DNA from: Lumbricus rubellus | Lineage: Eukaryota; Annelida; Clitellata; Crassiclitellata; Lumbricidae | NCBI GenBank assembly: GCA_945859605.1 | Contig: OX243817.1 | Coordinates: 29,893,254 to 29,957,253, forward strand | Direction of reading: 5' to 3' | DNA: 64,000 nucleotides | Part shown: positions 35,701 to 46,370 of the stretch, one piece after another | Position numbering within the stretch: the first letter of the stretch is position 1 | How the letters are laid out: each line of letters begins with the position of its first letter | Notes under the pieces: generated by a model | The model's database searches: none | Seen by the model: the letters and a program-made list of their open reading frames with translations, nothing else | Told to the model about the DNA's origin: nothing | Made by a program: the position numbers and the translations under genes

Positions 35701-37837
35701 GAGATATTATCTACAATATTTAAAGCAATTGAAACTAGTAAATAACAAACGGCAAATAATTGCAAACAGATGAAAATGAAATCTCATAGAGCTTTTGAAT
35801 GCAAACCAAGTCAAATGCATAATTCTAAGTACAAATTTGCTTAAAAAACCACTAACGCAGCAAAGAAAAAGAAAAAAGAGAAAAACTCAAATGAAGCCTT
35901 ACCTGAACTTTGGGATAGAGGGCGTAGGCAGACAGCTCAAAGCGAACTTGGTCATTGCCCTTTCCTGTCGCTCCATGAGAGATGTAGCCTGCTCCTTCAG
36001 AAATGGCTGTCTCTATCAAATACCTGAAAAGAAATAATCAGCATAAACTTCATATCAAGGGCAATTTACAAGAGTTCATCGAAAATTATAAAATAAGTGA
36101 ATAAAAAAAATAAAAAAAACCCTGTGAACATGAAGAAAAAAAGTACATAAATTAATCCACTGTACTTTTTTCTTCTTTAAAAAAATTAACTTTTCATTTC
36201 ATCTTGTAACCGTGTTGCGGCTTGTCAACCTGATTCTGATTAAACGAACAAATATATATATATATATATATATACATATATAATATATATATACATATAT
36301 ATATATATTTACACATTAACCAATGACTTTAAGCTGCTTCATATATAAATTGTTTGCACATAAACATTGCTCTTACTTGGTAATGCAAGGCCTGGCCAAC
36401 GATGTTCCCAGCAGGTATCGGTCTTCGTAGATCGCATTCGCCTGAACTGCCGGCCAAATATATTCCTCAACAAATTCCTTGCGAACATCTTTGATGAAAA
36501 CCTGATTGCACACAAAAATTACAACAGTTGAAGAAACAGGTATTTGATTTTATGAATAAACGAATATATCTAACAATTTGATGAGAAGTGACCGGGAAAC
36601 ATTGCAGCATGTCTTTGAAGTGCTAACAGAAAATTTAAAAATTAAACTGACAAATATACAGGAAGCTCATCATAAAGCTACACAGTACTTTTGTAAGCAA
36701 GTACCACATTACAACAAGATTGTTATAATGTCGAATGGTCTCACATCCTTCTTAAAAAGAGGGTTGCTTTGCAATGGACCCAACCTAAAGCTGAATTAAA
36801 TTCGAGATACAAATCATCACCCTTATTAGATCAGAATTCATGGATGCTCTGGTAAAAAAACTATACAACAGTTTCCTCAAGACAGCACATCTGTTCAGCA
36901 CAGGATTTACAGTGGGTGGGAACACGCGGGAACTGAGCACTCAAACATCTTAGCTTGCGTTCACACTGCCCACCATGCATAGAACCCTTGAAACACATGC
37001 GTTGCAATAAAAATATTCATCTATGTGTTTCCACTGTTCACTCAAACCACTTAACCACTGGCTCAGTATTAAATTAGTACAATGAAAGCAGATGAAATTA
37101 TACAGCAACGTCTACCTTTTTAGCACCAAGTTTTGTAGCCTTCTTTCGAGCTGCATCAAAATCTTCGTGTTGTCCAACATCAGCCTGGAAATAAATAAAT
37201 AAAACCCAGTGCTTAAAGTGTAGAAAAAGAAGTGCCTGGAAGCCCCTTACCTGTCAAGGCTGTGCTGGCCTGACAAGTGGCAGGACGGCGTTCAGATTGA
37301 AAAATAAGTGCATGGACACCGTCCGTGATTGTTTAGTGTGGACTTAACCTTTCCTTTAACCAAAACACATGCAGAAAATACTGAATGAAGATATTAAATA
37401 ATCATCATAGTCCACATCTATAGCTGTAGGAGTAACAGAACATTTGCACACCGCTTGGTAAACACCTAACTATAGCGAGAAGTGCCTGGGGACCATGTGC
37501 TACTCTACTCTTGAGACTTTTCTCTTTAACCAAGGGCTGGGGGCATTTTTAAGTAGATAGTCTTGAGGGGTGTTATATAAATATATGAAATGAATAAATA
37601 ATATCAGAAACAAACAACTATCAGAACACACTAAAGTAAATCTATGACCATGACGAAAACATACAGCATTGCCTAACAGATGGACAATGAACATCTAAAC
37701 CTTCCTTCAGCAGAACATACCAGAAAGGCAATCACATCAAAGCCCTCTTCTATCAACCAGACAAGAATGCACGACGTATCCAATCCTCCGCTGTAAGCCA
37801 GAACCACGGACTTCTTTTCCTGCTTGTCACCGTTCAT
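29778..37837 (-). CDS. ASS1: Argininosuccinate synthase
   Basis: Condenses citrulline and aspartate with ATP to argininosuccinate in the cytosol, the step before arginine in the urea and citrulline-NO cycles. Thirteen exons join in phase: 37721-37837, 37116-37184, 36377-36501, 35903-36023, 35636-35710, 35286-35356, 34523-34644, 33884-33968, 33204-33268, 32554-32685, 31782-31938, 30256-30321, 29778-29814. They give 413 residues, against 412 in human. The ATP-pyrophosphatase loop AYSGGLDTS is in exon 1. [16 protein letters not shown] (exon 4), [14 protein letters not shown] (exon 6), [19 protein letters not shown] (exons 9-10) and [16 protein letters not shown] (exons 11-12) follow in the expected order. 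An acceptor (ACCAG) two bases before ATG implies a non-coding first exon, probably at 40093-40230. Nothing looks broken. Confidence 0.97.
33715..33785 (+). repeat. LINE/SINE tail fragment in an ASS1 intron
   Basis: CCCTCTTGAAGAGGCGCTATATAAATTC followed by degenerate (GAAT)n, as at 25437-25510. A similar but weaker tail (GAGGGGTGTTATATAAAT) lies at 37555-37600 in ASS1 intron 1. Confidence 0.5.
36252..36308 (+). repeat. (AT)n microsatellite
   Basis: Interrupted TATA repeat in the intron between ASS1 exons 3 and 4. Confidence 0.9.
37207..37352. mobile_element. Probable relative of the 47867-48003 MITE
   Basis: Starts CAGTGCTTAAAGTGTAGAAA and carries AAGTGCCTGGA and AAGTGGCAGGACG, as in the element at 47867-48003. 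The right end and a target duplication could not be fixed. It lies in ASS1 intron 1. Confidence 0.45.
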
Positions 37838-38253
37838 TGCTGGTTAAAAAAAGCAAAAAACATGGCTACTACGAATGAAGCACAAAACCACAAAGTTCAT
37901 ATAAATTTATACATTCTGACAAATTATGATAAAAAAAATCATGTTGCTTTTCAAAAGCCGCTAAAATAAGCAGTCATCAGGCAAAAACTAAAAACATTAA
38001 ATGCCTGCAATGACGCCACCAAAGGCTAAGCAAGTGAAAGGGTGGGAAAGCTTTACATCCTTAATGGCAACTGCAACTGGAGTCTTAAATCTGAACAGGT
38101 AAGCTCAAGTCAACAAGTTTTAAATATGGCATGTCTTTTTTTCTTATCATATGGTCCAATGACAGGTAGGCCTATGCTTGTTTGATCCCCACTGTGTCCA
38201 GTGTCAATATGGACCCGCTCTGAGGCCAATGAACATTGAACAAGTCTGAACCT

Positions 38254-38426
38254 CATGGGCGGAGTTTATCAGGGGCTAGGGGGGGCTAAGCCCCCAAGAA
38301 GGCCCAGATTCAACTATTTTACCATGAAAATGGTATCCTATTTCGTGGTTAGCCACCCCTAAAAAGGCCCAGACTCGGGGTTAGCCCTCCCAAGAACGGA
38401 AACCAAACTCCGCGTCTCCGCCCATG
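38254..38426. mobile_element. 173-bp hAT-type MITE with 8-bp target duplication
   Basis: Ends CATGGGCGGAG and CTCCGCCCATG are perfect inverted repeats. Both flanks carry CTGAACCT (38246-38253 and 38427-38434). The interior has inverted GGCCCAGA and GGCTAAGCCCCC-type blocks and no coding capacity. It lies in the intron between the ASS1 non-coding exon and the first coding exon. Confidence 0.85.
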
Positions 38427-38513
38427 CTGAACCTTACAATTTACTTCAGCACCATATAAATTTCTGAGTATAGATAAAAATGCAGTCTCTGCAAACCTAT
38501 ATCATGCTATACA

Positions 38514-38908
38514 CAGGGACGTATTAAGCAATGTGGGGGCCCTGTTCGGGAGAATTTTGTGGGGGCCCTGCTCGGGAGAATTTTTTTTGTCATCTGGCGA
38601 AATTTTCGGAAAAGTTTATGACCTTTTTTTAGTCATCCGGCGAAATTTTCAGGAAAATTTTACCATTCCGTCCACCAAAAAGTTGATGAACTTTTTTTTA
38701 GTCATCCGGAGAAATTTTCGGGAAAATCATACCATTTAATCCGCCAAAAAGTTGATGACCTTTTTTTTAGTCATCTGGCGAAATTTTTGAGAAAATAGTC
38801 GTTTGATCGAAATTTGATGAAAAATTTTTTTTGCATTTTGTGGGGGCCCCTAAAGTGTGGGGGCACCTGTTCGGCCGAACATGTTGAACATGCCTTAATC
38901 CGGCCCTG
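38514..38908. mobile_element. 395-bp hAT-type element with internal tandem repeats and 8-bp target duplication
   Basis: Starts CAGGGACGTATTAAGCAATG and ends AACATGCCTTAATCCGGCCCTG. These inverted ends are flanked on both sides by GCTATACA (38506-38513 and 38909-38916). The interior holds four diverged copies of a roughly 60-bp unit containing AGTCATCCGGCGAAATTTTC. No transposase frame is present. Confidence 0.85.
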
Positions 38909-39022
38909 GCTATACATGTATTGGCAACGAGTGCCATATAACTAGAACTATGGGAGAGGGATTAAAGGCAATGGTAACTTTCTGGCATGAAGAACGCATG
39001 AATGTGGGATCGCTTCCCACAA

Positions 39023-39592
39023 TAGGGTTGCCAACCGTCCTGGATTCGCCAGTACAGTACCTGAACCGGCCCTGTGTGCCTCGTGTTCTAGATTGATCCC
39101 AAATTGTCCCGGAATTTTGTTGTAGATATCCACTTACCAAAATGTTGTTCCTACTTTGCACAATAAGCTCGACAAGTTTTACGATGAATTTTACTTTCTG
39201 ACCTAAAGGTGTTGGCTGAATATCGAAAGTTGAGCAGGGTTAAAGTCTTCAAAACTTAACTAACCACTTAACTCAGTAGTAGTTTCCTGCGTAGCCTACT
39301 ATCAGTCCGTTTTCAGAGTTTTTGGCGCAATTACTTGAGCACCGACCTAATAATTCATCTGTATCTGTAATCTGCATGCGTAGGCCTATAATATTACTGT
39401 ATAAGCCAACGCCTATACGCTACCTATGAACTTTGCTTGTGCTGATATCAGTTTTTTTTACCCTGGTATAGGCCTAGACTAGCCCATTGTAAATTAATTT
39501 ATCCCGTCTTCCTGAAGCTGATTCTAATCTTAAATATAGACTACTTGTCTTTTTACAAATTATCAGCAGATAATCAAAAGTTGGCAGCCCTG
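39023..39592. mobile_element. Possible hAT-like element with AGGGTTGCCAAC ends
   Basis: AGGGTTGCCAACCGTCC near 39024 and its partial inverse GTTGGCAGCCCTG at 39580-39592 could be terminal inverted repeats. Flanks CCCACAAT and CCCACATG match at six of eight bases. There is no coding capacity between them. Confidence 0.4.
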
Positions 39593-40092
39593 CCCACATG
39601 GCCACAGCTCCCAAAGGTTGACTCAGTCTTCCACTAGGTAGACGGCGTTGACAAATCTAGCAGAAGGATGTTCTTATTATAGAAGCCTTGCATGGCTGCC
39701 AAATAGTTAAATTTAACTGAGAACTGCAATAGGGCCTAACTAATGATCATCTATTCATACTATGAATTGTAATCATAGTGCAGCATATCAGTTTCAAATC
39801 AAAAGAACATTACAAAGAAAACTGAAGCTTGCACTAATTCATGCAAACTTCACACTTGTTAGCTTATAATTGCAAGTGCTTACAAAATTAAGTATTCAAG
39901 AACGCTGCAAACCTGCTATTGTATTTTGTGAACCTGAAAGACTGTCGCGAATTTCTTTAATAACACCGGCGTACCCAAGACGAAGCGTGTCTAAATCGAC
40001 TAGGCCTACTACACAACTGTTGTCGCTTGTATAACTTCAAACCGTCTGCTCAAATAAATAGCCAGGCAAACTATTAGTAACGGTTCACTCAC

Positions 40093-40230
40093 CGAATTTT
40101 ATGTTTAAGGTCAAGGTGCAGGGTCTGCCGCAGAAGCAATTCAACGGTTACAGTACGAAAGTCAGTTTCAAGGATCGAAAACAAACACTAAAGCAATAAC
40201 ATAAGACCGACTTTGTTCAAACAAATAGCA
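40093..40230 (-). other. Probable non-coding first exon and promoter of ASS1
   Basis: A strong minus-strand donor (ATTCG|GTGAGT) ends the exon at 40093. It pairs with the acceptor just before the ASS1 start codon. The upstream limit is a guess. Confidence 0.45.
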
Positions 40231-41841
40231 CTTCAGTATGCGATTCCGGCTTTCAGCAAAAATTAAACCGATGATAGCTAACTTGCAGTGAAATTTGGGC
40301 CAAATAATCACAAAGAGGTGTGTCTAGGTTGCAGCGTGCAACGGTTGAGTGCATCTTTTTACACGTGCTCAATTCTGACGCAACCTTGCAGCAGCCGCGT
40401 CGTTCGATTACGCTGGTTCTCTGCTAAATCTGTCAAAATCGTAAACAAGCTGCAAATATATTGCGCTGATTTTTTTCGCAAAGATAGCGTTAACCTCCCA
40501 ATTTATTATATTATGCAATTTATGCTTCATAGTAAATGTTTATTTTAATCAACTTACAAAATGCAGTCCACGTGTACCTAATTAAATCACGTGAGAATCA
40601 TTGAGAACAAAAAGTGCATCAATTAGGCCTACAATTAAGCAAACATCTCATGCTACTCAAGATAGCCTAACTATTTATTTATTTAGCGTTTGCATTTCGC
40701 GCTAAGCCAGCGCACAGCATCGTCATCAAGATAACTAGGCCTAAGTTACATGCAAACAAGTGCTCTCGCAGACACGTAGGCCTATAGCGACAACCGAAGG
40801 ATTCCGGTCCAGCTGTTAATATGAATCGAGACCTATACGTAAACAGCCACAAAATGACCTTGACCTATTTAGTTTTTCACTGTTGTGATCCTTCGATCTT
40901 GTCACCGCTTCCTGTTGAATTACTTGAATAATATATGACTGCCACACTGTTCATTTTTATGGTTCTGTGTACCGGCCGTGTATAGCTCTACGGACTGCGT
41001 TAGTCCGAAATTAAAAATATTCTGAACCACTATAGGCCTAATATACTAGGAAGGCAAATAGGTCTACATCGCATAGGCCTATTCGAGGCGTCGCTATTCG
41101 AAGTGGGCCTATAGGTCAAGATCAAACAAAGGACTTCTAATATAACATCTTGCCTTTAATTCCAAATAGAGTTTGAACATTTTTCGCATAGTAGGCTCTC
41201 AGCCCTAATTAAACTAGTAGGCCTAGGCCTATAACTGGCTCGAGATCTGACAGCGATATAACGATTTATAGGCTAGCGGTTAAAGCGTCAACACCATGGC
41301 ATGCATGGCGCGCCTCAAGGTCGAGGCTTCATTATAAAACAGATCTGAATTAACATAATGTCTGCGTGCACTTTCCCCAAAACAATCGGAAAACAACGAC
41401 AAAACATCGGAGTAATTCCATGAAAGTTTTAGGCCTACTTTATGTCACATTGCAAGTTTGAACGGGCGAATGAAATAGCTATAGGCCTAGAGCAGGGCCC
41501 AAGTAGGCCATAAGTGAAATCATAATCCCTCAATTGTTTCTAGCTCTTAATATGGTTTCCTGTTTAGGTCTGAATAGAATTTAATAATGTAGGACCCCTA
41601 GGCCTAATCAATTATTGCTATCTGACGACTACAGGATAATATAAAATATTATAGTTATAAACAGCTAGCTGGCTTATGCATGTGGACTCCTTAATTATAG
41701 ATCTATTTTGCGTAGGCTACCCTACCCTCATACGTAGGCCTACTAGGACTATATAGCCTACCTCTAAGATCCGCATGTGATTATTCTGCATTGTGATCAA
41801 TTATATCATTAGTGGTCGTTATTCAGGCCTACATTAAGTGG

Positions 41842-42116
41842 CATAGGCGTTGGGGACATTTAAGCATGGGGGGGGGTTAAACTGTTGCATGAAAAATCTG
41901 ACGACTTTTTTAGTGATCCGGTCGAAATTTTCCTAAAGTTTTTCCCGAAAATTCTGATATTTTTTAGTCGTCCGGTCGAAATGTTAAGATAATTCCCGTA
42001 AATTTTTATATACATTTTAAAACTTTTTCCTTGTCTGCTTGCCCGAAAACCAGACTTGCCCGAAATTTTGGGGTGGGGGCATTTGCCCCTCTAGACCTAC
42101 GTCTCCTGCGCCTATG
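41842..42116. mobile_element. Non-autonomous DNA element with CATAGGCG ends
   Basis: CATAGGCGTTGGGGACAT at the left matches the complement of ACGTCTCCTGCGCCTATG at the right. The interior contains GATCCGGTCGAAATTTTCC, resembling the repeats inside the hAT element at 38514-38908. The flanking octamers do not match, so the insertion is old or the ends are misjudged. Confidence 0.5.
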
Positions 42117-42179
42117 CGTTTAGGCCTATAGATAAGCCTACTTTATAATACATGGCTACTTAACAAAAGTAAATGATAT

Positions 42180-43365
42180 ACAGCAGTTCCATGTAGGCCG
42201 ACTTAAGCAACAAAAGCTTTCACGAAAATAACATTTTTTAACGTACAAAGTTAAAGTTGGTACAATACAATAACAATCTTATTTTGTTAGGCTCTTGCCC
42301 TCCTTAATTATTCCTAAAGTTCAGAAGCGTACACAGCCATATACACAGCAAATGGCAATGAGCGATAGAGTGATTGAAGAAAAGTTAAATGGAACAGCAC
42401 ATAGTGAAAAGTAAAGAGGGAGTGCTGGTATGAGTGCAATCTAGGTGAAGGTCACTTGGCACAACCCCCATGGACTGTCCGTGTGAGTGCAATCTAGGTT
42501 AAGCGACGTCATTGATGAGTCATTTCCCCATATGGAGTGTCGGTATGAGCGCATACAGTGAAATGAATGGATGGTGGGGAGGCTGGTTGGTCAGGGTGAC
42601 ACGTTGTCTAGCTGCAAGGTTCCAGATGAATAGCTGCGAAAGTGTGGTAAGGGGTGGAAAGAGTGAAAAGTTCGTTTTTTTATACCACCCCGTGACCCCG
42701 CCTCCCATCCAGGGTGTGAGATGGATTCGGCAACCCTTCCACTGGTTGGTCCTAGAGGCCCTCTGTTTAGATATAAGGATTCAAGTCAATAGCTGAAAAC
42801 TGTGGACATGCATTCTGGACAAACATACACACAACGCATATACACATACAGTTACATGCATTCTCTTTTATAGATTATAGAATCATAGATATTTTAAACT
42901 GTTCATTGTTCATTAACTTTTAATGCTTCAGATCAATTTTCAACAAATATGAAGACCCATTACATTTTAAATACAGAAAAATCAGTATACTACACCACTC
43001 ATTGAACATATAAAATTAACATTTCACTATTAATTTAAGTTTTTTCATAGTTCTTCTTTAACTTCCACATTGAAATGTCTCAGTCCTGCCAAAAATCAAT
43101 GTTCAGCAAGTCAAGATTGGTAACACAAACTTGTTAAAGTCTTGAACCCCTTGGTTTTTTGTGTTTTTATTTCACTTGGGGAGTAATACAAACACTAAAA
43201 ATATTCATCTATGTTCATAATGTGAGAATATTTACAAGGAAACGACCTACCAGAATTCCCAAAAACATTTCACATGATCCATATGGGTTCAATATTGTAA
43301 CACGCACCCCATTTAGATCTAAATTGGCAGTGGGTAATAAGAAACTATAGATAAGAAATGGATAA
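42180..43365. other. Spacer without a recognised gene
   Basis: AT-rich sequence between ASS1 and TMEM203. It includes a loose direct repeat at 42428-42515 (GTGAGTGCAATCTAGGT twice) and nothing else that I can support. Confidence 0.5.
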
Positions 43366-43605
43366 ACTCCAAACACAACTATACAGCTTCATAGGTCATC
43401 ACATGCGACAGTCCAAATCAACCCTCAAACTGGCAGGACCCTCAGCCTCGAATGGCCTCCCCTTGATGCTGTGCTCCCTTTCTAAAAGTCCTTCTCAGGC
43501 ATTCCTCTCTTGTCTTAAGACAGTTTTATTTGACTACACCGAGGTCGGGAGCACCTCTGAGTAGTACCCTTGATGAGGGACCTATACAAATTAACTTAAT
43601 GAATT
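43366..43605 (+). mobile_element. Non-LTR retrotransposon 3' end fragment
   Basis: Translates to GPSASNGLPLML and FLSCLKTVLFDYTE, a worn CR1/L2-like reverse transcriptase end. It is followed by TCGGGAGCACCTCTGAGTAG and GAGGGACCTATACAAATTAA. The non-coding part matches the SINE tail. A SINE begins right after it at 43614. Confidence 0.65.
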
Positions 43606-43613
43606 AATTAATG

Positions 43614-43821
43614 TGGGGCGCTGTGGTGTAGTGGGTATGTTCATTGCATTGCAGCCGGGAGGTTGCTGTTTCGAATTCACCTCAAGTCGCTGCGTAGGAA
43701 CCTTGAGTAAGTCCTTCACTCGCAATTGCTCAGCGCTTTAGCGTGAAACTCCGATGCACTGTCTGTGCAGCAGTCTGGAGTGCCTCTGAGTAAGAAGCTG
43801 TAACAAGTGCACATACAAACA
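43614..43821 (+). mobile_element. tRNA-derived SINE, copy 4
   Basis: Same head and body as the other copies (GGTGTAGTGGGTATGTTC, CTCGCAATTGCTCAGCGC). The B box is mutated to TTTCGAATTCA. The tail is shortened. Confidence 0.8.
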
Positions 43822-44110
43822 ATTCATTATTTCATATGCTGCACACGTTCAAATCACACCCCAATATCTCTGCAGTTCATTAAGTATGATCTTGATGATT
43901 TTGATGCAAATCAACGTTTAATTTCTGTGCTAAACATGAGCATGGTCTTTACTGTTCGGCCAAGAAAGGCTTTCGTCGGTCCGCTGTACACTGGAAATCA
44001 TCAATCAGTCTTTCCATCTTTTCATAAGTAAAAGCTGATCGCGAGTGAACAATACTTTCTCAGTGAACAGCAAAAGAGTAAGCACGTATCACAGTGCTTC
44101 TTCGCAGACA

Positions 44111-44398
44111 GTTCTCGTGTGCATAGGCTCGCACATTTCTTTTGCAGTTCTTGTGTGCACAGGTTCGCACATTTCTTTTACGGTTCTTGTGTGCACAGGC
44201 TCACACATTTCTTTTACGGTTCTTGTGCGCACAGACGCACACATTTCTTGTACGGTTCTCGTGTGCACAGACGCACACATATCTTGTACGGTTCTCGTGC
44301 GCACAGACGCACACATTTCTTGTACGGTTCTCGTGCGCACAGACGCACACATTTCTTTTACGGTTCTTATGTGCACAGACGCACACATTTCTTTTCAC
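44111..44398. repeat. 36-bp minisatellite, eight copies, in the TMEM203 3' flank
   Basis: Units start GTTCTTGTGTGCACAGGCTC and continue CACACATTTCTTTTACG. They end 32 bases from the TMEM203 stop codon on its 3' side. The unit length is a multiple of three, and long false frames run through it on both strands. Confidence 0.9.
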
Positions 44399-44430
44399 AG
44401 CAAAAAACAAAGGATTGCGGAGGAAGAGCC

Positions 44431-44835
44431 TCAGTGCGTCTGACACGCACGCACCATCAGAAGTTGGAGCGCAATGAAGATGGCGGCAAACGCTTCCGAA
44501 TAACTAATCGACGTAGCGCTCGTCAACTTCTGACAGAACAGGAACTCGGAGACGAAGAGGCAGACGAGAAGGAGCGCAGACGAAAGGAGACGAAGACACG
44601 CCACGCGGTGGTTGCCAATCTTCCACGTTCGAATGAACACGATGAGGCAGAAGTACGCGTTGAGGCCGTCGGCCAGGAAGAGTGGAATGAATACGTTCCA
44701 CCACGATGTCGTCATCGCCCGCTCGATGCGCAGGACGATGAGCACGGTGAAGACGAGGATGCAGAAGAGGTGCAGCCATATTTCGAACAATGTTATGCCG
44801 ACCCATTTGATGACCTCCTCGAGTGTGAGGAACAT
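44431..44835 (-). CDS. TMEM203: Transmembrane protein 203
   Basis: A single-exon frame of 134 residues; the human protein has 136 and is also intronless. The start MFLTLEEVIKWVGITLFEI was chosen because it aligns with the family N-terminus; the frame extends 19 residues further up. Four hydrophobic segments lie at about residues 14-37, 46-70, 81-101 and 112-131. Family signatures visible are SWWNVFIPLFLADGL, the FLFCQKL turn and the end LQLLMVRAC. TMEM203 is known as an ER/endosomal membrane protein that affects calcium stores (with STIM1) and STING signalling; the same role here is inference. A 36-bp repeat array lies directly downstream, probably in the 3' UTR. Confidence 0.93.
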   Translation of the reverse strand: MFLTLEEVIKWVGITLFEIWLHLFCILVFTVLIVLRIERAMTTSWWNVFIPLFLADGLNAYFCLIVFIRTWKIGNHRVACLRLLSSALLLVCLFVSEFLFCQKLTSATSISYSEAFAAIFIALQLLMVRACQTH

Positions 44836-44984
44836 TGCGAAATGTTGAGACGTCTGTGACCCCAAAAAAAACCAAAGTCGTATTAGAAACAAAAAGCCAA
44901 TTTAACAATTCAGTAATCATTATTTGGTTGTAATTGTAATCGTACATTTATAAAGAACTAAATGGTTGACTAGTCAAGTAACAG

Positions 44985-45065
44985 AATCTGGAATGGGCTT
45001 CCTGTTGTGCTCCAATTCTTGCCTGGAGGTCCACTACAATGTTCATTTCGAACTTTAAAAACTGC
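44985..45065 (+). mobile_element. Worn LINE 3' end
   Basis: GGAATGGGCTTCCTGTTGTG and TTTCGAACTTTAAAAACTGC translate to WNGLPVVLQFLPGG and FRTLKTAL, the pattern of CR1/L2-like reverse transcriptase ends. Confidence 0.5.
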
Positions 45066-45069
45066 TTTG

Positions 45070-46160
45070 CATAGCCGTTGTTTAACTCGGAGCGCATCTT
45101 GGTATATTACGTTGAAGGTGCTGAGAGCGAACCATATAAATATTTACATTTTAAGTATTTTCTTACTTAGTAATTTAGTATTGATGAACTTGAAGAATGA
45201 TTCTTCGAAAGTAAAGTAACAGTCACCATAATATTGTGCTCACCAGTGATTTGTCACAAACAGGTGTAGGTATGTTTCACACATTCTTGTCAGAGTAGAG
45301 TTCATTTGCAGATATTCTTATTCCGTTATCGCAACATGTTATCCATCCAAGTTATCTGAAAAAATAGAATTATTGCCCTTCAACAGTTCACTATATGTTA
45401 AAACAACCAAATATAACAGAAAATATAGAGAAAATGAAACAGTTAAATTTTAAAATCTTTTTAATTACCTGAGTCCATTAAATTTGTTTAATGTTTAATT
45501 GGCTACAAAAGACTGACATTTTTATAGCATTGATCAGGACTGTTGAAGGTGGCAATTTAGTGCCTCCTACAATATGGCAAAGTCTGCACCATCCATTTTG
45601 CAACCCACGTATGTGGTTCCTCACATTTGCAAACTGTACAAAACCAATCCAACCTAATCATAACACCTGTTGAAGAAAGAGTCTACCAAAATGTTGATAA
45701 TTAATGTTTAGCTGTAATTTATTTGCAGATATCCGACGACTAATAGACGACATTTTATTGCAGCATGCAGAGTTTCTGCAAAGTGGTGTTAAGGTAATTC
45801 CAGGTTACTATGGCTTGAGAAGTGTGTTAGAAGAAAAACTATCGGTTTAGAGGCCTAAACTCAACCAATAATCATGTGTGCCAAACATCAATCAGAAAAT
45901 AATATGAATGGCTAACAGAATGTGTTAAAGAATGATTAGTTCCTTCTTCCTCAAAAGCTTTAAAAAGAAAAACATTTCAGTCAATTTTACCAGTACAGGC
46001 TCAATAAAGGACTATACAATATACATGTGTTCTTCAGCGATGCAATGCAATTCAGACGCTCAAATATGGGCAATCGCATAATAGCGGGGCTATAAAATGA
46101 CAAATTGTCTCCAGGTGATGCACATTAACAAACTCATATAATACAGTACACATACACATG
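45070..46160. other. Spacer without a recognised gene
   Basis: AT-rich, with stops in all frames. I see no repeat or RNA gene in it. Confidence 0.5.
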
Positions 46161-46370
46161 TGGAGCACGGTGGTCTAATGGGTGTGTTCGTAGCCTTGCA
46201 GCCGGGAGGTTGCAGGTTCGAATCCACCTCACGTCGCCGCGTAGGGACCCTGGGCAAGTCCTTCACTCGCAATTGGTCAGCGCTTCGGCGTGAAACTCCG
46301 ATGCAGTGCGCTGTGGGGAGGCTTAGTGGGAGCGCCTCTGAGTAGTGAGCTTGAAGGGGTACTATAACAC
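46161..46370 (+). mobile_element. tRNA-derived SINE, copy 5
   Basis: GGAGCACGGTGGTCTAATGG head, intact B box AGGTTCGAATCCACC, and tail GGGAGCGCCTCTGAGTAGTG then CTTGAAGGGGTACTATAACA. It lies between TMEM203 and NUP214. Confidence 0.88.

Larger units (their letters stand above)
40001..42128. repeat. Cluster of the 8-bp palindrome TAGGCCTA
   Basis: Exact copies start at 40001, 40624, 40736, 40777, 41033, 41074, 41218, 41224, 41430, 41482, 41599, 41735 and 42121. Three more lie just to the left at 38167, 39381 and 39469. Elsewhere in the window I found it only at 6585 and 58553. The copies are unevenly spaced in otherwise unique AT-rich DNA upstream of ASS1. Confidence 0.9.

Noticed and set aside
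44111..44398. CRISPR-like regular array
   Set aside because: Units are contiguous without unique spacers, and the DNA is animal nuclear.
44045..44859. Plus-strand frames of up to 246 residues over the 36-bp repeat and TMEM203
   Set aside because: They are shadows of the repeat and of the TMEM203 gene on the other strand; only the minus-strand frame has a recognisable family.
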